Part shown: positions 1 through 10,720 of the stretch, in pieces
Layout: the number at the start of each line of letters is the position of its first letter
Position numbering within the stretch: position 1 is the stretch's first letter
Source: Monosiga brevicollis MX1
Taxonomy: Eukaryota; Opisthokonta; Choanoflagellata; Craspedida; Salpingoecidae
Assembly: GCF_000002865.3 (NCBI RefSeq)
Contig: NW_001865047.1
Span: forward strand, 34,579 to 98,578
Length of the DNA: 64,000 bases
Direction: 5' to 3'
The notes under the pieces: model-generated
The model's input: the letters and a program-made list of their open reading frames with translations, nothing else
Database searches by the model: none
Told to the model about the DNA's origin: nothing
Translations under genes and position numbers: made by a program

Positions 1-702
1 GCTGTGCGCGCATAGGCCCGCTGGGCCGTGTCCCCCGAGTGTTGAGCTTGAGTGTGGATCAGGCTGCCCAGGGCGCCGGTCGTCTCGGCCGACAGTCGGT
101 TAATGACAAATGTCGTCATCCAGAAGGTTGCGGCGTGTCGCCACGTGGCCACCCCCAGCTTTGGCCGATGCAGGTACGTGGTCATTTGTCGACGAAATGC
201 CGCATAGATGGTAGCTGGGCTGACCATCGTCTGCAGGGGCGCAATGTTGAAGAGCAGGTGGCTGTTGTTGTAGTGGTTTCGAGCGTCCCGGACCTCGCGT
301 CGCAAAGTCATCGTCTCGTCGTGGCTCATGTGGTCTTCATCCAGCTCGTCGTCGAGGAAATCTTCGTCGTCCTGCTCGGCATTGTGAATGCCATTCTCGT
401 CGTCGGGGGTTTTCAGGCTGCCCCGCTTTTGCAGCCAGCTGCTCAGCATGTGCTCCAGAGGCTTGCACAGCAGCAAATACATGAATATCAGCGTGCTGAT
501 TTCCTGGTCCATGTATCGAAAGGTGTGCTGTTCGTTCAGGGACAGCCAGTAGGTCTTGCTCACGCGGGTCAATATGGAGAGCTGCTTCTCGGCAAAAAAC
601 GCGGCTCGTTGCCGTCCCACGCCATTTTTATAGAACAGCCCTTGATACACAGAGGCTCGTGGCGGCAGACCTAGTCAAATTCAAACAGGCATGAGTGGCG
701 CG

Positions 703-735
<33 letters not shown>

Positions 736-1913
736 AGCCTGATTCCAATCGTACCTCCGGCAATGTGCGTGTAGATGAGGGCTAGCTCGTTGAACCTGCA
801 CACATATAGGAGCCATGTCTGCACCCTGTCCTCTCGAAAGGTCAGCTCGCCACTGGGCCCATGCTCCGTTTGGATAAACTCTTGCCGCAGACTCGGGGTC
901 TGGCCAATGTGATCAAACAGCGCGTTCTCGGCTGGACTGCCATGGCCCACCCACCAGTTCTTGACCCTGTTGGTCCAATCCTCCTTCAATCGCAGCCGCT
1001 CATAATCTTTCTCGTAATCTTTCCGCAGGCGTGAGTCCAGCAAGAGGTGCTTGTCCAATATTTCCGTCATGTCTTTGCGCATCTGCTCCAGCGCAGCCCC
1101 AAGCTCCTCCACATTGAGCTCAATGCCTCGACAGACAATGGTGCGCAGCGTCTCGTCCGTCACGTCGCCATCGGCTCGGATATCGACGTCGACCCCAGCC
1201 TGCCCCTCGGCCATGCTCGCTGTTCGTGCCATGCTCGTACGCTGGCTCAAGAAATGCACCAATCGCCTGGGCTGCATATACGGCCTGAACTCGTTAGCCA
1301 CTGACCACGACTCATTCTTGCCACGGCGAAGCAGAAACAATTTGAAAACGTACAGCAGTCCGGCGGGCGTCGTGGTCCACTGCCTGATGTCCTGCAGGAT
1401 GCCGCTTCCTTTGGACATGGCCATGCACAATAAGAAAACGTTGACAAAGTGCACCTTGTCGTTGTCAAAGAGGCTCAGCTCCACCTCCACCAGGGCCAGC
1501 CACAGGGACGTCAGGGGATCGACCAGCTCTTTCTTGGTCATTCCAGCGTCCAGGCCCGCCCTCAGAGCCACGGTGGCAGCAATTACCTCAGGGCCACGGC
1601 TGGCAAGCACCTGGCCCAGAAAGCTCGACGGATCGGGGGCTGGCATGGCCTCCAGCAGCAGCAAAAATTGGACCAGGCGTGTTCCAAGACTCAGGTACCT
1701 GCTGACGGTTTGCGGCTGTACTTGCCGCATGGGACGATGCTGATACTGCCCTTCGTTGTCGTCAAACAGACGCGTCACCGCAGCGGCGGCCAGGCCCTGA
1801 TCCGAGAGCTGCTCGTAGGCCGTCCAGAATAGCTCGTGCATGCCCGACTCGAGGAGTGCCGACGGGTTGCAGTGGCCCAGTTCGACCATGCGTTCTGGCT
1901 TCACGGTTGCCAT
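1..1913 (-). CDS. Recombinase-like protein resembling fungal telomere-linked-helicase N-terminal regions (3' end outside window)
   Basis: Two exons are visible: 1913-755 and 670 to the window edge, joined through an 84-bp intron (754-671, GT-AG) that holds a run of about 32 T on the coding strand. The phase-1 junction restores a Gly codon. The first 385 or so residues are helical with no named domain. The second exon carries a block around WRHAATFW followed by QHSGDTAQRAYAR. Fungal proteins encoded with RecQ-like telomere-linked helicases carry a similar WRH plus HS-x-x-TA-x-x-YA block, distantly like a tyrosine-recombinase C-terminal half. An acidic insert (DDEDFLDDELDED) lies between. I infer, but cannot see, that a helicase or catalytic module follows to the left. 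The start is the first ATG (1913) after an upstream stop. Other readings: an orphan DNA-binding protein or a decayed DNA element. The gene structure is fairly secure; the family call is weak. Confidence 0.55.
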
Positions 1914-2144
1914 CCAACCGAACCACTTTTAATAGCTTTGCTGCTCTTTCACGACCAGCAGCCATACCAAGCTCATAATTGCATAGGAACTCAGCTTGAC
2001 CCACCAATGCCCTGTCTCACTCGGGATTACAAAGCACCTTCGTAATAGCATGCATGTCAATTCATCATCCACGCTCTTGTCGCACGACACCCTACAAGCA
2101 AACAGGAAACAGAAACTGGCAACAGGTCAACAGCAAAACGTATC

Positions 2145-5100
2145 CTAATTGGCCGTGTAGTAGACCACCAACTCAGGATAGATTTGCGTATTGTCAAACA
2201 AAATGATCTCGCGGCATTCCCCCGGCGGCGTGGCAATCACCGAGTCATATCTAAAGAGACACAGCAGGCGGGTCAATAGACAACCAAAGGCACTCTCTAG
2301 CACGCGAAACAACGGGTCATAGCTCAACGCACCGCTCGTTGTTAGGTGCATCAGGCAGGAGCTCAGGGGCCAGTGCACCGGGCGGAGGTGATGGATGAAC
2401 AAAGGCATGGCCCAACAGTGCTCGTGTGATGATGAGCATCCGCTCATCGCTCGGGCCAAGCCGATTCAACCGACTTGGCGGGTCGGTATATCGGTGGCTC
2501 TACATTATGATAAGCGCTCATGAGAATACGCAGTAGCGACAGCAACACAGGACAACCGCTCAATGAGCACACCTTGCTGGGATGGTCTGCCAAGTAAACA
2601 CCAAGACCGAATCGGTGTCCAGCGCTGCTGCCGGCAAAGCGATAGTCAAGGCCCAAGCGCACAATCTTGTCGCGCAACATTGCGTCAGGGGAGATGCCGT
2701 GGAGCAGCAGGCGCTCTTGACAGGATGCATCGCGAAGCAAGGCTGGACAGCCCGAAAACGCATCTACTGTGGCCGTTTGAAGCTGCGTGCAATGCTCCTG
2801 GTTCGTGATGCGGTGCAGCATCTCCCGTCGCTTGGCGCTGTAGCGTTCCCACAGCACGGGGTTTTGTACCCGCTCCACCCGCTGCACCTGAATGTTAGCT
2901 GGCCCTTGCCCATCAATGCTCAGCTGCTTCAGCAGCTCAGCAACCTAGTTGCACGGTACATCCGAATCAGACTTCATGCTCAAATAAGCATTGCATCAAC
3001 AACGAACGCACCTCTGGGATAAGCTCGGGTGAATTGCGCAAAACTTCAATGGCTGGCCCGGCATGGGCGGCTACAGGTCGTTCTGCAATCTGCCGGCCGC
3101 TCAATAGGCTCGGCCGTTGTTTCGGATCTGTTGCAAGCAAGGCGCGCGTTTCCTTGTACAGTTCGCTCGTCGAATCGCACATCTGCATCAGAGACGCCAA
3201 AGTGAGTTCCAGTCACACGAGAGGCGCGGTTGGTTCTTCGTTGTGGGTCAATAGGTATCGCACTATCACCGACCTCAGTAGCCAGATGCGGAAAGCTGTA
3301 GACACCATCTCCCGCTGATAAATTCCATGTGCATCGATTCACGACCTCATCGCCCCGTGACTGAGCAGGTGGCACCGTTTGTGGGAACATGTAGGTGTTG
3401 TAGACAACGCAGCCGAAGGAAAAGGCATCTTGTGCTGGACGCGCCCCCACTCGACCCATTCCAAATAGCACTTCGGGTGCCACATAGCCCGCCGTGCCCG
3501 ACGATGCAGTGGCCGTGCATGGTAGCATGGTGGCTTCAGCGGCGGCTTTGGCAATGTCAAAGTCCCCCAGCCGCACGACAGGTTGGTCCTCGTCACCGTC
3601 CAGCATGACATTGCTCAGCTTGACATCCCGATGCACCAGGCCCTTGCTATGCATAAACGCCAGGGCCGTGCGGAGCTGAGTCATCAGACTTGCAATCACG
3701 GTCGAGGTGGCCAGATGGTGCGCCCTACCGAGCCACTGCTGCAGATCCCCCTGGGTACACCATGGCTGCACCAAGTAGGCGCTGGGGTGGCCACTGTGTA
3801 CGTCCACGAGCGCGCCAAGGACCGGAATGATGTGAGGGTGCTCAAGCTGGCGCATGGCGCGCAGTTCGCGGAGAAACGTCCGACACTGATCTTGTTTGTG
3901 TTGCTCAGCAAGTGCATACTCCTTCACAGCCAAATCTTGCTCAGGCCGATTCGGCAGTGCTGCGCGGGCTTTGTACACCTTGTGATTCTGGTTGTATTGG
4001 AGAGACAGCTGGCCCAGGCTGGAAAGCGTCAAACCCTGGCCTACTTCGGTCATGGCCTCCAAGATCAGACTGGCTGGAAGGTCGGGACCAAGCACTGTGC
4101 GGAGCCGCGCTCCCAGCGTGCTCTGCTCAGGGAGCAAAAAGACCAGCAGCGCTGGGAAGTGTTGGTGCAGCAGCTGGGCGAGCTCTGCGACGTGGTCCAC
4201 GTGTGGCTGATTTGATAATTGTTGTCGTAAGGTATCCAGCCGCCCCTTCTTCTCTTGGAGCTTGTGTTCGAGGCTTGGACGCACATCTTCAGGCAGTTGT
4301 TGTAATACCGCACTGATAGTTTGAATCTCGGTCTGAAGTTTGGTTAGTTCCTCGTGGGCAGCAACCGATTCATCATCAACGCCTTGAGTCAAGCTGTTCA
4401 CATGACTCATGCACGAGGTCAACACGGAGAGCGTCATGGCCTGCCAGTCGATCATGTCTTGCATCTGCTGCGCCAGAGCTTGCGACTCGTGGTGCACAAA
4501 CGCCACGTACCAATCCTGATGCTCATAGTCTGGAGGTGGTTGCCACTGAGCAATTTGCTCGAGACCATTTTGCTCGAGCAGGCTCAGCTTCTCGTGAGCT
4601 TGGCACAGCTCCTCCCAGGCCTCCGGCAATGCCTCGGCTGGCGGCGGTGCACTCGCATCCACGCATTGCGCGCACTGCCGTAGCGTCTCCATGCGATGAA
4701 TCGTGTCGGTGGTTCCCGCTCTTGCCACGGCGCCCAGGGCATCGATCAAGGCCAGCACGAGGCGCTTGAGGTTGCTGTTGGCGCTGGTGAGCAGCTCTTG
4801 ACGCTTGGGTTCCACGCCGCTCAGAACGATGACTTTGCTCAGGGCCGCCGCTAGGTCGGTGGTTGGCGTTTTGGGCGCGATTACTGGCGTGGTGGGTGGA
4901 GCAGGGCACGCTGCCAGCACGGTCTGAAGTTCGAGAAGCACCGGCTGCAGCTCGAACCCAGTTGTGGCATCATGCAGCTCTTTCAGTATTGATTCTAGGT
5001 TGTCAGTGTTGGGGTCCAATTGCTTCAAGCGGTTGCTCAACGCTTCGGGCGCTTCCAGTGCCTGTTCAAGTGCGTTGAGAGCCTCGGTAATGATCGCCTG

Positions 5101-6952
5101 AAAGGCAGCCCAGTCAATGGCCGGAAACTCTGGTCGAGCTTTATCGATGGTCCTCTGTATATCCGCAATCACCGTTGCAAGATTGGGGTTTTGTTTGGCG
5201 GCACCGCTGATAAAGGCATCGAGGTGGGGGAGAGGATGGGTGTTGCGCGTGGGCAAGAGGGGCCTGAGCCAAGTGTCCACCGCCACCACAACAGAGGCCG
5301 TGGTCTAATGGAGGGTTGAGTGGTGCCATTGGTCGTGATTAGGTTGGATGAGGCCGTGGGGATTGGGGCAGTAAATGCATTGGGAAAGCAAGATGGGGGA
5401 GCAGGCTCACCTCGAGGGTGGGGGTGGTGGGCAGAGACGGCAGCCAGGCGGGAGGCGGTGCAGGTATGGGCGGAGCGAGGGATGCGGGTAGTTGTGATAG
5501 GCGAGCCTCGTGAGCAGCAAACACGGGCTCCAGCTTGTCGCCATGCCCGCATTGACGTCCGACATCGAGGGGCGTTTGACCACCCTGAGAACATGTGATT
5601 TGAGCGTGTGAGGTGGGCAGCGACGCGAGGGCTGAGTTGGGCGACGTACATTTGCTTTCTCAGAACAAAAGCAAGGTGACAATGCTTTAAAGTGTGCTTA
5701 AGACGCCAGGCGCGCGAGTGGTGTGCAAATAGAGCGGGCAGGTAGCAGGGGTCCGAAAGGAGGCGCGCTTGGAGAGAGAAAAAAATATAAAAGAAACGGC
5801 GCATGTGCCGGGTGCAAAAGTGAAGGCACGGCCACCGAAAGCCGCTTGGGCGTGCGAGAGAGGCAGAGGCGTGATGGCAAAGGGTGGAGTGGTGTGCCCG
5901 GATGGATCAGAAAAGGAGAGGACGGCAGGCGGAAGAGACCAGCGGGGCGCAGGGAGCATCGACAACGGGCAGACGCAAAGCGGGGAAGAAGAGGGATAGT
6001 GGGAAAGAAGAAAAGAAGCCAGGGGGGGAGAAAGGACGCGCACGGGTGGGTAGGGTGTAGCGGAGAGGAGGGACGGGGGCAAAGGCGACGGGCAGCGGGA
6101 GCAGGAGCAGCAGTCATAGGGGGGTAAAAGGGGGAAGAGAGAGGTACTGTACTGACGTTGGTCTTGGCTTTAGCATCAACACCGTGCTTCAACAGCATCT
6201 CCACCATCTTGACATGACCGTTATAGCAGGCCCTGTGCAGTGTTGTCCAGCCATGCTGTGGGATGATGCATCAGCATGACGTACAGCTCCAGCATCATCA
6301 TCATCATCATCATCAATATCATCATCATCATCATCATCATCATGGGGTACAGGTGTACCATCATAGGGGGGTAAAGGGGGGAAGAGGGAGGTACTGTACT
6401 AACCCTGGCCTTGGCTTTAGTATCAACACCGTGCTTCAACAGCATCTCCACCACCTTGGCATGACCCCTACCGCTGGCCCAGTGCAGTGGTGTATCGCCA
6501 TCCTGTGGGATGATGCATCAACATGACGTTCAGGTACAGCATCATCATCATCATGTGGTCCAGGTGCACCATCATAGGGGGGTAAAGCGGAGAAGAGGGA
6601 GGCACTGTACTGACGTTGTTCTTGGCTTCAGCATCAGCACCGTGCTTCAACAGCATCTCCACCACCTTGTCAAGACCGTATTGGCAGGCCCCGTGCAGTG
6701 GTGTTTCGCCACCATACTGTGGGACGATACAAACATGCAGGAGATGTCCCATGTTATACCATAACGTCACCCCATCCAGTGACATATTCTACCAATATCA
6801 CACAACATCATACCAAACAGCATACGTACCGTATCTTTGTATTGGGCAGCATTTCGTATACGTTGTTGGTCCCAACTGGTCAACAGCTGCAGCGCCTCTT
6901 GTGGATCTGATGAATCGCACGCATAGTACAGCTGCCTTCCGTCATCACTCAT
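2145..6952 (-). CDS. Ankyrin repeat - protein kinase - PARP catalytic domain fusion protein
   Basis: Ten exons keep one frame: 6952-6830, 6716-6615, 6502-6404, 6255-6157, 5584-5411, 5304-3274, 3182-3012, 2944-2573, 2499-2333, 2250-2145 (1147 residues). Residues 1-170 form ankyrin repeats, each 33-34-residue repeat one phase-0 exon (e.g. GGETPLHGACQYG). A helical, coiled-coil-prone stretch follows (about 205-620). The kinase spans about 624-905: Lys660 in LAVKEY, HRDVKLSN with Asp759, DFD (780-782) instead of DFG, APE 808-810 and a subdomain-XI Arg in DPKQRPS; the glycine loop is poor. The PARP catalytic domain fills the C-terminus (about 945-1147): His1015 in LLHGIS, Tyr1050 in FGLGVYLAD and Glu1127 in REIILFDN, the H-Y-E triad expected of PARPs able to make polymers. 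Tankyrases pair ankyrin repeats with PARP but have no kinase. The fusion is supported by continuous phase. The longest intron (6156-5585, 572 bp) is the least certain join. Confidence 0.85.
5700..6156. repeat. Purine-rich intron repeat shared with 9740-10040
   Basis: The large intron of the ankyrin-kinase-PARP gene (5585-6156) holds a purine-rich stretch with no exon I can support. The same blocks, in the same order, recur at about 9740-10040 inside the next ankyrin gene (for example GGCAGAGGCGTGATGGCAA against GGCAGAGGCGCGATGGCAA, and later GCAAAGCGGGGAAGAAGAG-like blocks). The two introns therefore descend from one ancestral intron. The protein-like readings of this stretch are low-complexity and are not taken as coding. 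Confidence 0.7.
6293..6342. repeat. ATC trinucleotide microsatellite in an ankyrin-gene intron
   Basis: An almost pure (ATC)n tract lies in the intron between two ankyrin exons of the kinase-PARP gene. A shorter version (about 6540-6555) sits at the same place in the neighbouring intron, so the exon and its intron were duplicated together and the tract then expanded in one copy. Confidence 0.85.
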
Positions 6953-7570
6953 GGTAACGGTATCTGTCTCCGCTTCACAATCCCGCTTCAAACCGCTTTG
7001 CTTGCTTCTCTATCCACCACTCATGAGCCCCCTCCAAGTACAACTCGTCTGACAATCCCAAATTCTGGGATTCGACAGGCGCGCGCCGTTTCCAAAACGG
7101 CAGCCGGTCAGCGGGCTTTTTGCTCTTCTCTGCCTGGTGCACCAAACGACCCAACTTTGGCCAACAGTTCTCGATGACAGTTGCGAGGACAGGGTACTTG
7201 GTTGCCCAGCGCACGTTGTCGACTGTGAGGCGAGATCAGTGGCCTCACCATTGAAAGCAAAAAAAATGGCAGCAGTGCTTTCAATCAAAACGATCTGGCG
7301 TCGCCGCAAGGCCCCGACCAGAAGAGTCCCGTGACAAACAGAAGCAATCAGCCACCACGCACACACAAAGCAAGACCCATCAAGCAGCCCTCCGACGCCG
7401 ATGACGATACCAAGACTGCTGCCAAAAAAGGGCACCACCACCAAAAGGAAAAAGGCAACAGCAAGAAGCAAGAAGAAAAATGCAAAACAACATCCACACC
7501 TAGATAGAGAAAAAGTCATTGCAAGCAGAAAAGGAGCACCCAAGAACAAAACCAAAAAGCCGTTCCAAGG
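6840..7570 (-). repeat. Ankyrin-gene upstream segment, copy A
   Basis: This stretch covers the first exon and upstream DNA of the kinase-PARP gene. It is clearly related to 10048-10720 and more distantly to 16330-16840. Shared blocks include TCATGAGCCCCCTCCAAGTA and GAGGCGAGATCAGTGGCCT-like sequence. On the minus strand a splice-acceptor-like site is followed by VDNVRW and about 70 open codons, but the reading frame is not kept between copies. I therefore treat it as duplicated promoter or 5' leader rather than a proven exon. Confidence 0.75.
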
Positions 7571-9088
7571 TACCAGTCACACAAAAAGGACGTTCGCACC
7601 ACACTTGAACTACGTCACACAAGGGAGAAATTGAAGATAATGAACCACACATAAATATCAATAGCACCACACCTCAATGATCAAACCCAACCCCAAACGG
7701 CCAACGGCGGCAACAAGGGCAGCGGCAGCCAGGTGATATGCCAGTCGGGCTTCTGGACGACTGACGATCTTGAACAAACATACCAGATTATCACCCCATT
7801 GACTACCTACCACGCGGCCTTGGCCCGCGATCCCACCCCTTCTCAGGTGTGACGTCCCGCCCACCCATACCTCTTCAAGCTCCCGCCCACCCTTGCATGC
7901 CTCTGCGGCCCCCCCCTTCCTCTGACAAGAATATTTCTCTCTCTTCTTTTTGGTGTTCTGTTCAGAAAGTCAAAACAACAGTCATACAAGCAGATTTCAA
8001 AACGCCGTCAAACTTGAACGTACAACATGTACTGCCCCTTTGCCAGCGTCTGACTGCTTCCAAGCACGCTGTAGACTGTAAGGATGCTGCTTGCCCGTTA
8101 TGAGCAGCTTCCAGAACACCGCAAACTGGGGCTTGTACGTGCACAAGCACCGCCTCGTTGGCAGCCAGGGCATTACAAGCCCGCCGGCTATCCGAGACAA
8201 TCCCTCCAGTCATATCACCCCGCCTGGATGCCGGCGACCATTTCTGATGGCGAGCCTAGATTCCTGACAACTGAAACGAGCGGCCAGGTCAGATTCTCGC
8301 AGAGCAAGTGCAGCCCAGATCCTGACAGAGCGCCCACACCATTCAATGCCTCTGCCAGAAAAAAAAAGTATTTGAATCAAAATTTAATGTTCATGGCTGC
8401 TGAAGTCCCCCTATATCGGTTCGACACATTAAGCTGTGACACATGCTTCAAGCCACGGGCTACATGACGCATCCCAAAGTCGTAATATCGTAATACAGCA
8501 TCGAACGAGCCGGTACGGGAAGATTTCACTTTGAATCCGGAGTTGAGGAGCAGCAGCCACGTGATCGTGCGCTTCACGCTCGTTAGCCAGTTGAGAAGTT
8601 GGTCAGTCGGTTGGTCGGACGAGTGCGAGGCGTGTTTACATTGTTGGTGCTTCTTGCCCTCCTTCTCGTGGTTCTCATATTTGCGCTTCCTCTTTGTTTC
8701 TCCTCAAGTGAGCCGGAATGTCGTGGCATCACCATCAGTATGAGCCGTTCAGGCAATCATTGGAGCAGTGTATCGACGCCCGTCGGTCTCGCAGAATAAT
8801 TTTGGCAACCTTGAGTTTCATCGCTGCTTCCAGCTATGCCTTGATACCTTGACGACTGTCGAGGCATTGGTTGTCGATGCCTTCCCTCGCGTTGATCACT
8901 TCTCTTCAAAGCGCCTCTTGATCCAGCCGCACACAGGCACTGTATGGCGATCTTCATGCATGTTAGTCTCCCAGCGCGTCTGCAGGCGACGCGAGCATTG
9001 CCTCGAAGGCTCGCTCTGATGCAGGAATTACACATAAACCACTCTTTTTGAGGAAATAAAATTAGGCCAACCACAAGCGTCAGCCATT
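7571..9088. other. No recognisable gene
   Basis: I see no conserved protein in either strand. The left part (to about 8050) continues the duplicated upstream segment: blocks around GTCATACAAGCAGATTTCAAAACG recur near 10735 and 16735. The remainder is moderately GC-rich DNA with only short open stretches lacking family features. Confidence 0.6.
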
Positions 9089-10161
9089 TTAATTCGTAGG
9101 TGCAGCTTGATTGGCGGCCGTTAGAGCAGCCACGCGGTCACCAAGGGTTTGTAGATCTCGGATATTGAACAATTGAGGATCCACGCGCCAGCCGACGCTA
9201 CAGAGAACAGCAGCAGCACACCGCCACCGTCTGACCTGCTCCGCATGAAGCAAGCCTTGAACTGGCGCCATGTTGAAAAGTCTGATGAGAACAAGTCAAT
9301 GCGAACAATGACATGGGAATCAGGTTCGCACCATTGGGATTTGAAGTTTGGTAGGAGCAAGGGGCACGGCTTGCGCGCAATAGCTCTGCAACCAGCTGTA
9401 ACGTGACACAGATTCATCGGTAAGCCAGCTTGCCTCTGCAACCAGGACCACAAATAAAAAAAGAAAGGCCCACCTCCAGCTCGATGCGAGCCTTGCAAAG
9501 CAGCAGATTCAAGGGTCGTGCACCCAGCTACCACAGCAGATCATCAGGCATCAGTCGCAGGTGCAGCAGAACAGCGAGAAGTACGGCATCGCGGTGAACA
9601 GCTTACACGATCTCTCACATCCGGATCGGCACCGTGCCGCAAGAGTTTGTGGATGCTCTCTCTGGCAGAGAAGGGAGCGCAGGCTAGATGGAGTGGCGTT
9701 TGGCCGCGCTAATTATGATCAATTTTTGGAAACATGAGGCATGTTTTCGTTTTTTTTTTGGAAGCGGGCGTGGGTGGGTGGGAGTGAGCGTCGAATGTGC
9801 CGGGGTAAAGCTAAAGAAACGCCCACGGAAAGCCGTTTGAACGCGCGAGGGAGGCAGAGGCGCGATGGCAAGAGATGGGGTAGTGCTCGGTTTCAAGTCA
9901 CAACATCAAGAAAAAGGAGAGCGAGGACGGTGGGCGGAAGCGACCAGCAAGAAAAAGGGCGGGGGGCATGGAGCACCGACAAAGCGCGGACGCAAAACGG
10001 GGGAAGAAGAGGGATGGCGGGAAAGAAGAAAAAAAGCCAGCACTTTTGTATTGGGCAGCACGTCGAATACGTTGTTGGTCCCAACTGGTCAACAGCTGCA
10101 GCGCCTCTTGTGGATCTGATGAACGACATGCATTGAACAGCTGCTCCCCATCAGCACCCAT
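9089..10161 (-). CDS. Short ankyrin-repeat gene, paralogue of the kinase-PARP gene's 5' part (possibly decayed)
   Basis: Exon 1 (10161 to about 10045) encodes a near copy of the first exon of the kinase-PARP gene (SSDPQEALQLLTSWDQQRIR). Further exons keep frame: 9708-9607 (RGQTPLHLAC, HGADPDVRD), 9527-9474, 9395-9332 (LVAELLRASRAP) and 9261-9089, ending in a tail with SVGWRVDP. The last two exons match the end of the third ankyrin gene, including a 64-nt phase-1 exon in both. The trouble is the exit from exon 1. After QYK the sequence jumps straight into DNA homologous to the big intron of the first gene, and no phase-0 GT donor is available before a stop. This looks like an internal deletion that removed several ankyrin exons. 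It is either a recent pseudogene or a gene with an unrecognised donor. Confidence 0.55.
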
Positions 10162-10720
10162 GGTAACGGTATCTCTCTATTCACCATCCGCTTCAACCGC
10201 TTTTTTGCTTCTCTAGCCACCGCCAATCTCATGAGCCCCCTCCAAGTACAACTCGTCTGACAACCCAAAATTCGGACTAGGCTCGCGCAGTTTCCAAAAC
10301 GGCAGTCGGTCAGCGGGTCTTGCTCTTCCCTGCCTGATGCAACAAACAACTCACCTTTGGCAAACAGTTCTCGGTGACAGCCGCGAGTCCAGGTGTACTT
10401 GGTTGCCCAAGCGCACGTTGTCGACTGTGCAGCGAGATCAGTGGCACTTAAAAAAAAAAAAGTGGCAGCGATGCTTTCAACCAAAAACGCTCTGGCGTTG
10501 CCACAAGACCCCGACCAGGAGAGTCCCGTAACAAGCGCAAGCGATCAGTCACCACGCACACAAGCAAGACACGTCGAGCAACCCGCCGATGCCGACATCG
10601 AGACCGATGCCAAAGAGGGAAAAAAGGAACAAGAGGTTCAAAGCAAAATGGTAAACGGCATAAGCCGACGAAGAGGGAAAATGCAAAAGAACAAACACAT
10701 TTCACAACACCTTCAAACTT
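10048..10720 (-). repeat. Ankyrin-gene upstream segment, copy B
   Basis: Close relative of the segment at 6840-7570. It covers exon 1 and the upstream DNA of the short ankyrin gene. Several small insertions and deletions separate the two, so any reading frame in the upstream part is not conserved. Confidence 0.8.

Noticed and set aside
39-674. Plus-strand open frame of about 211 codons at the left edge
   Set aside because: It is the opposite strand of the second exon of the minus-strand recombinase-like gene, which has conserved motifs and a matching splice junction.
5687-6207. Pro/Ser-rich frames on the minus strand in the big ankyrin-gene intron
   Set aside because: Low complexity, and the homologous DNA at 9.74-10.04 kb does not keep the frame.
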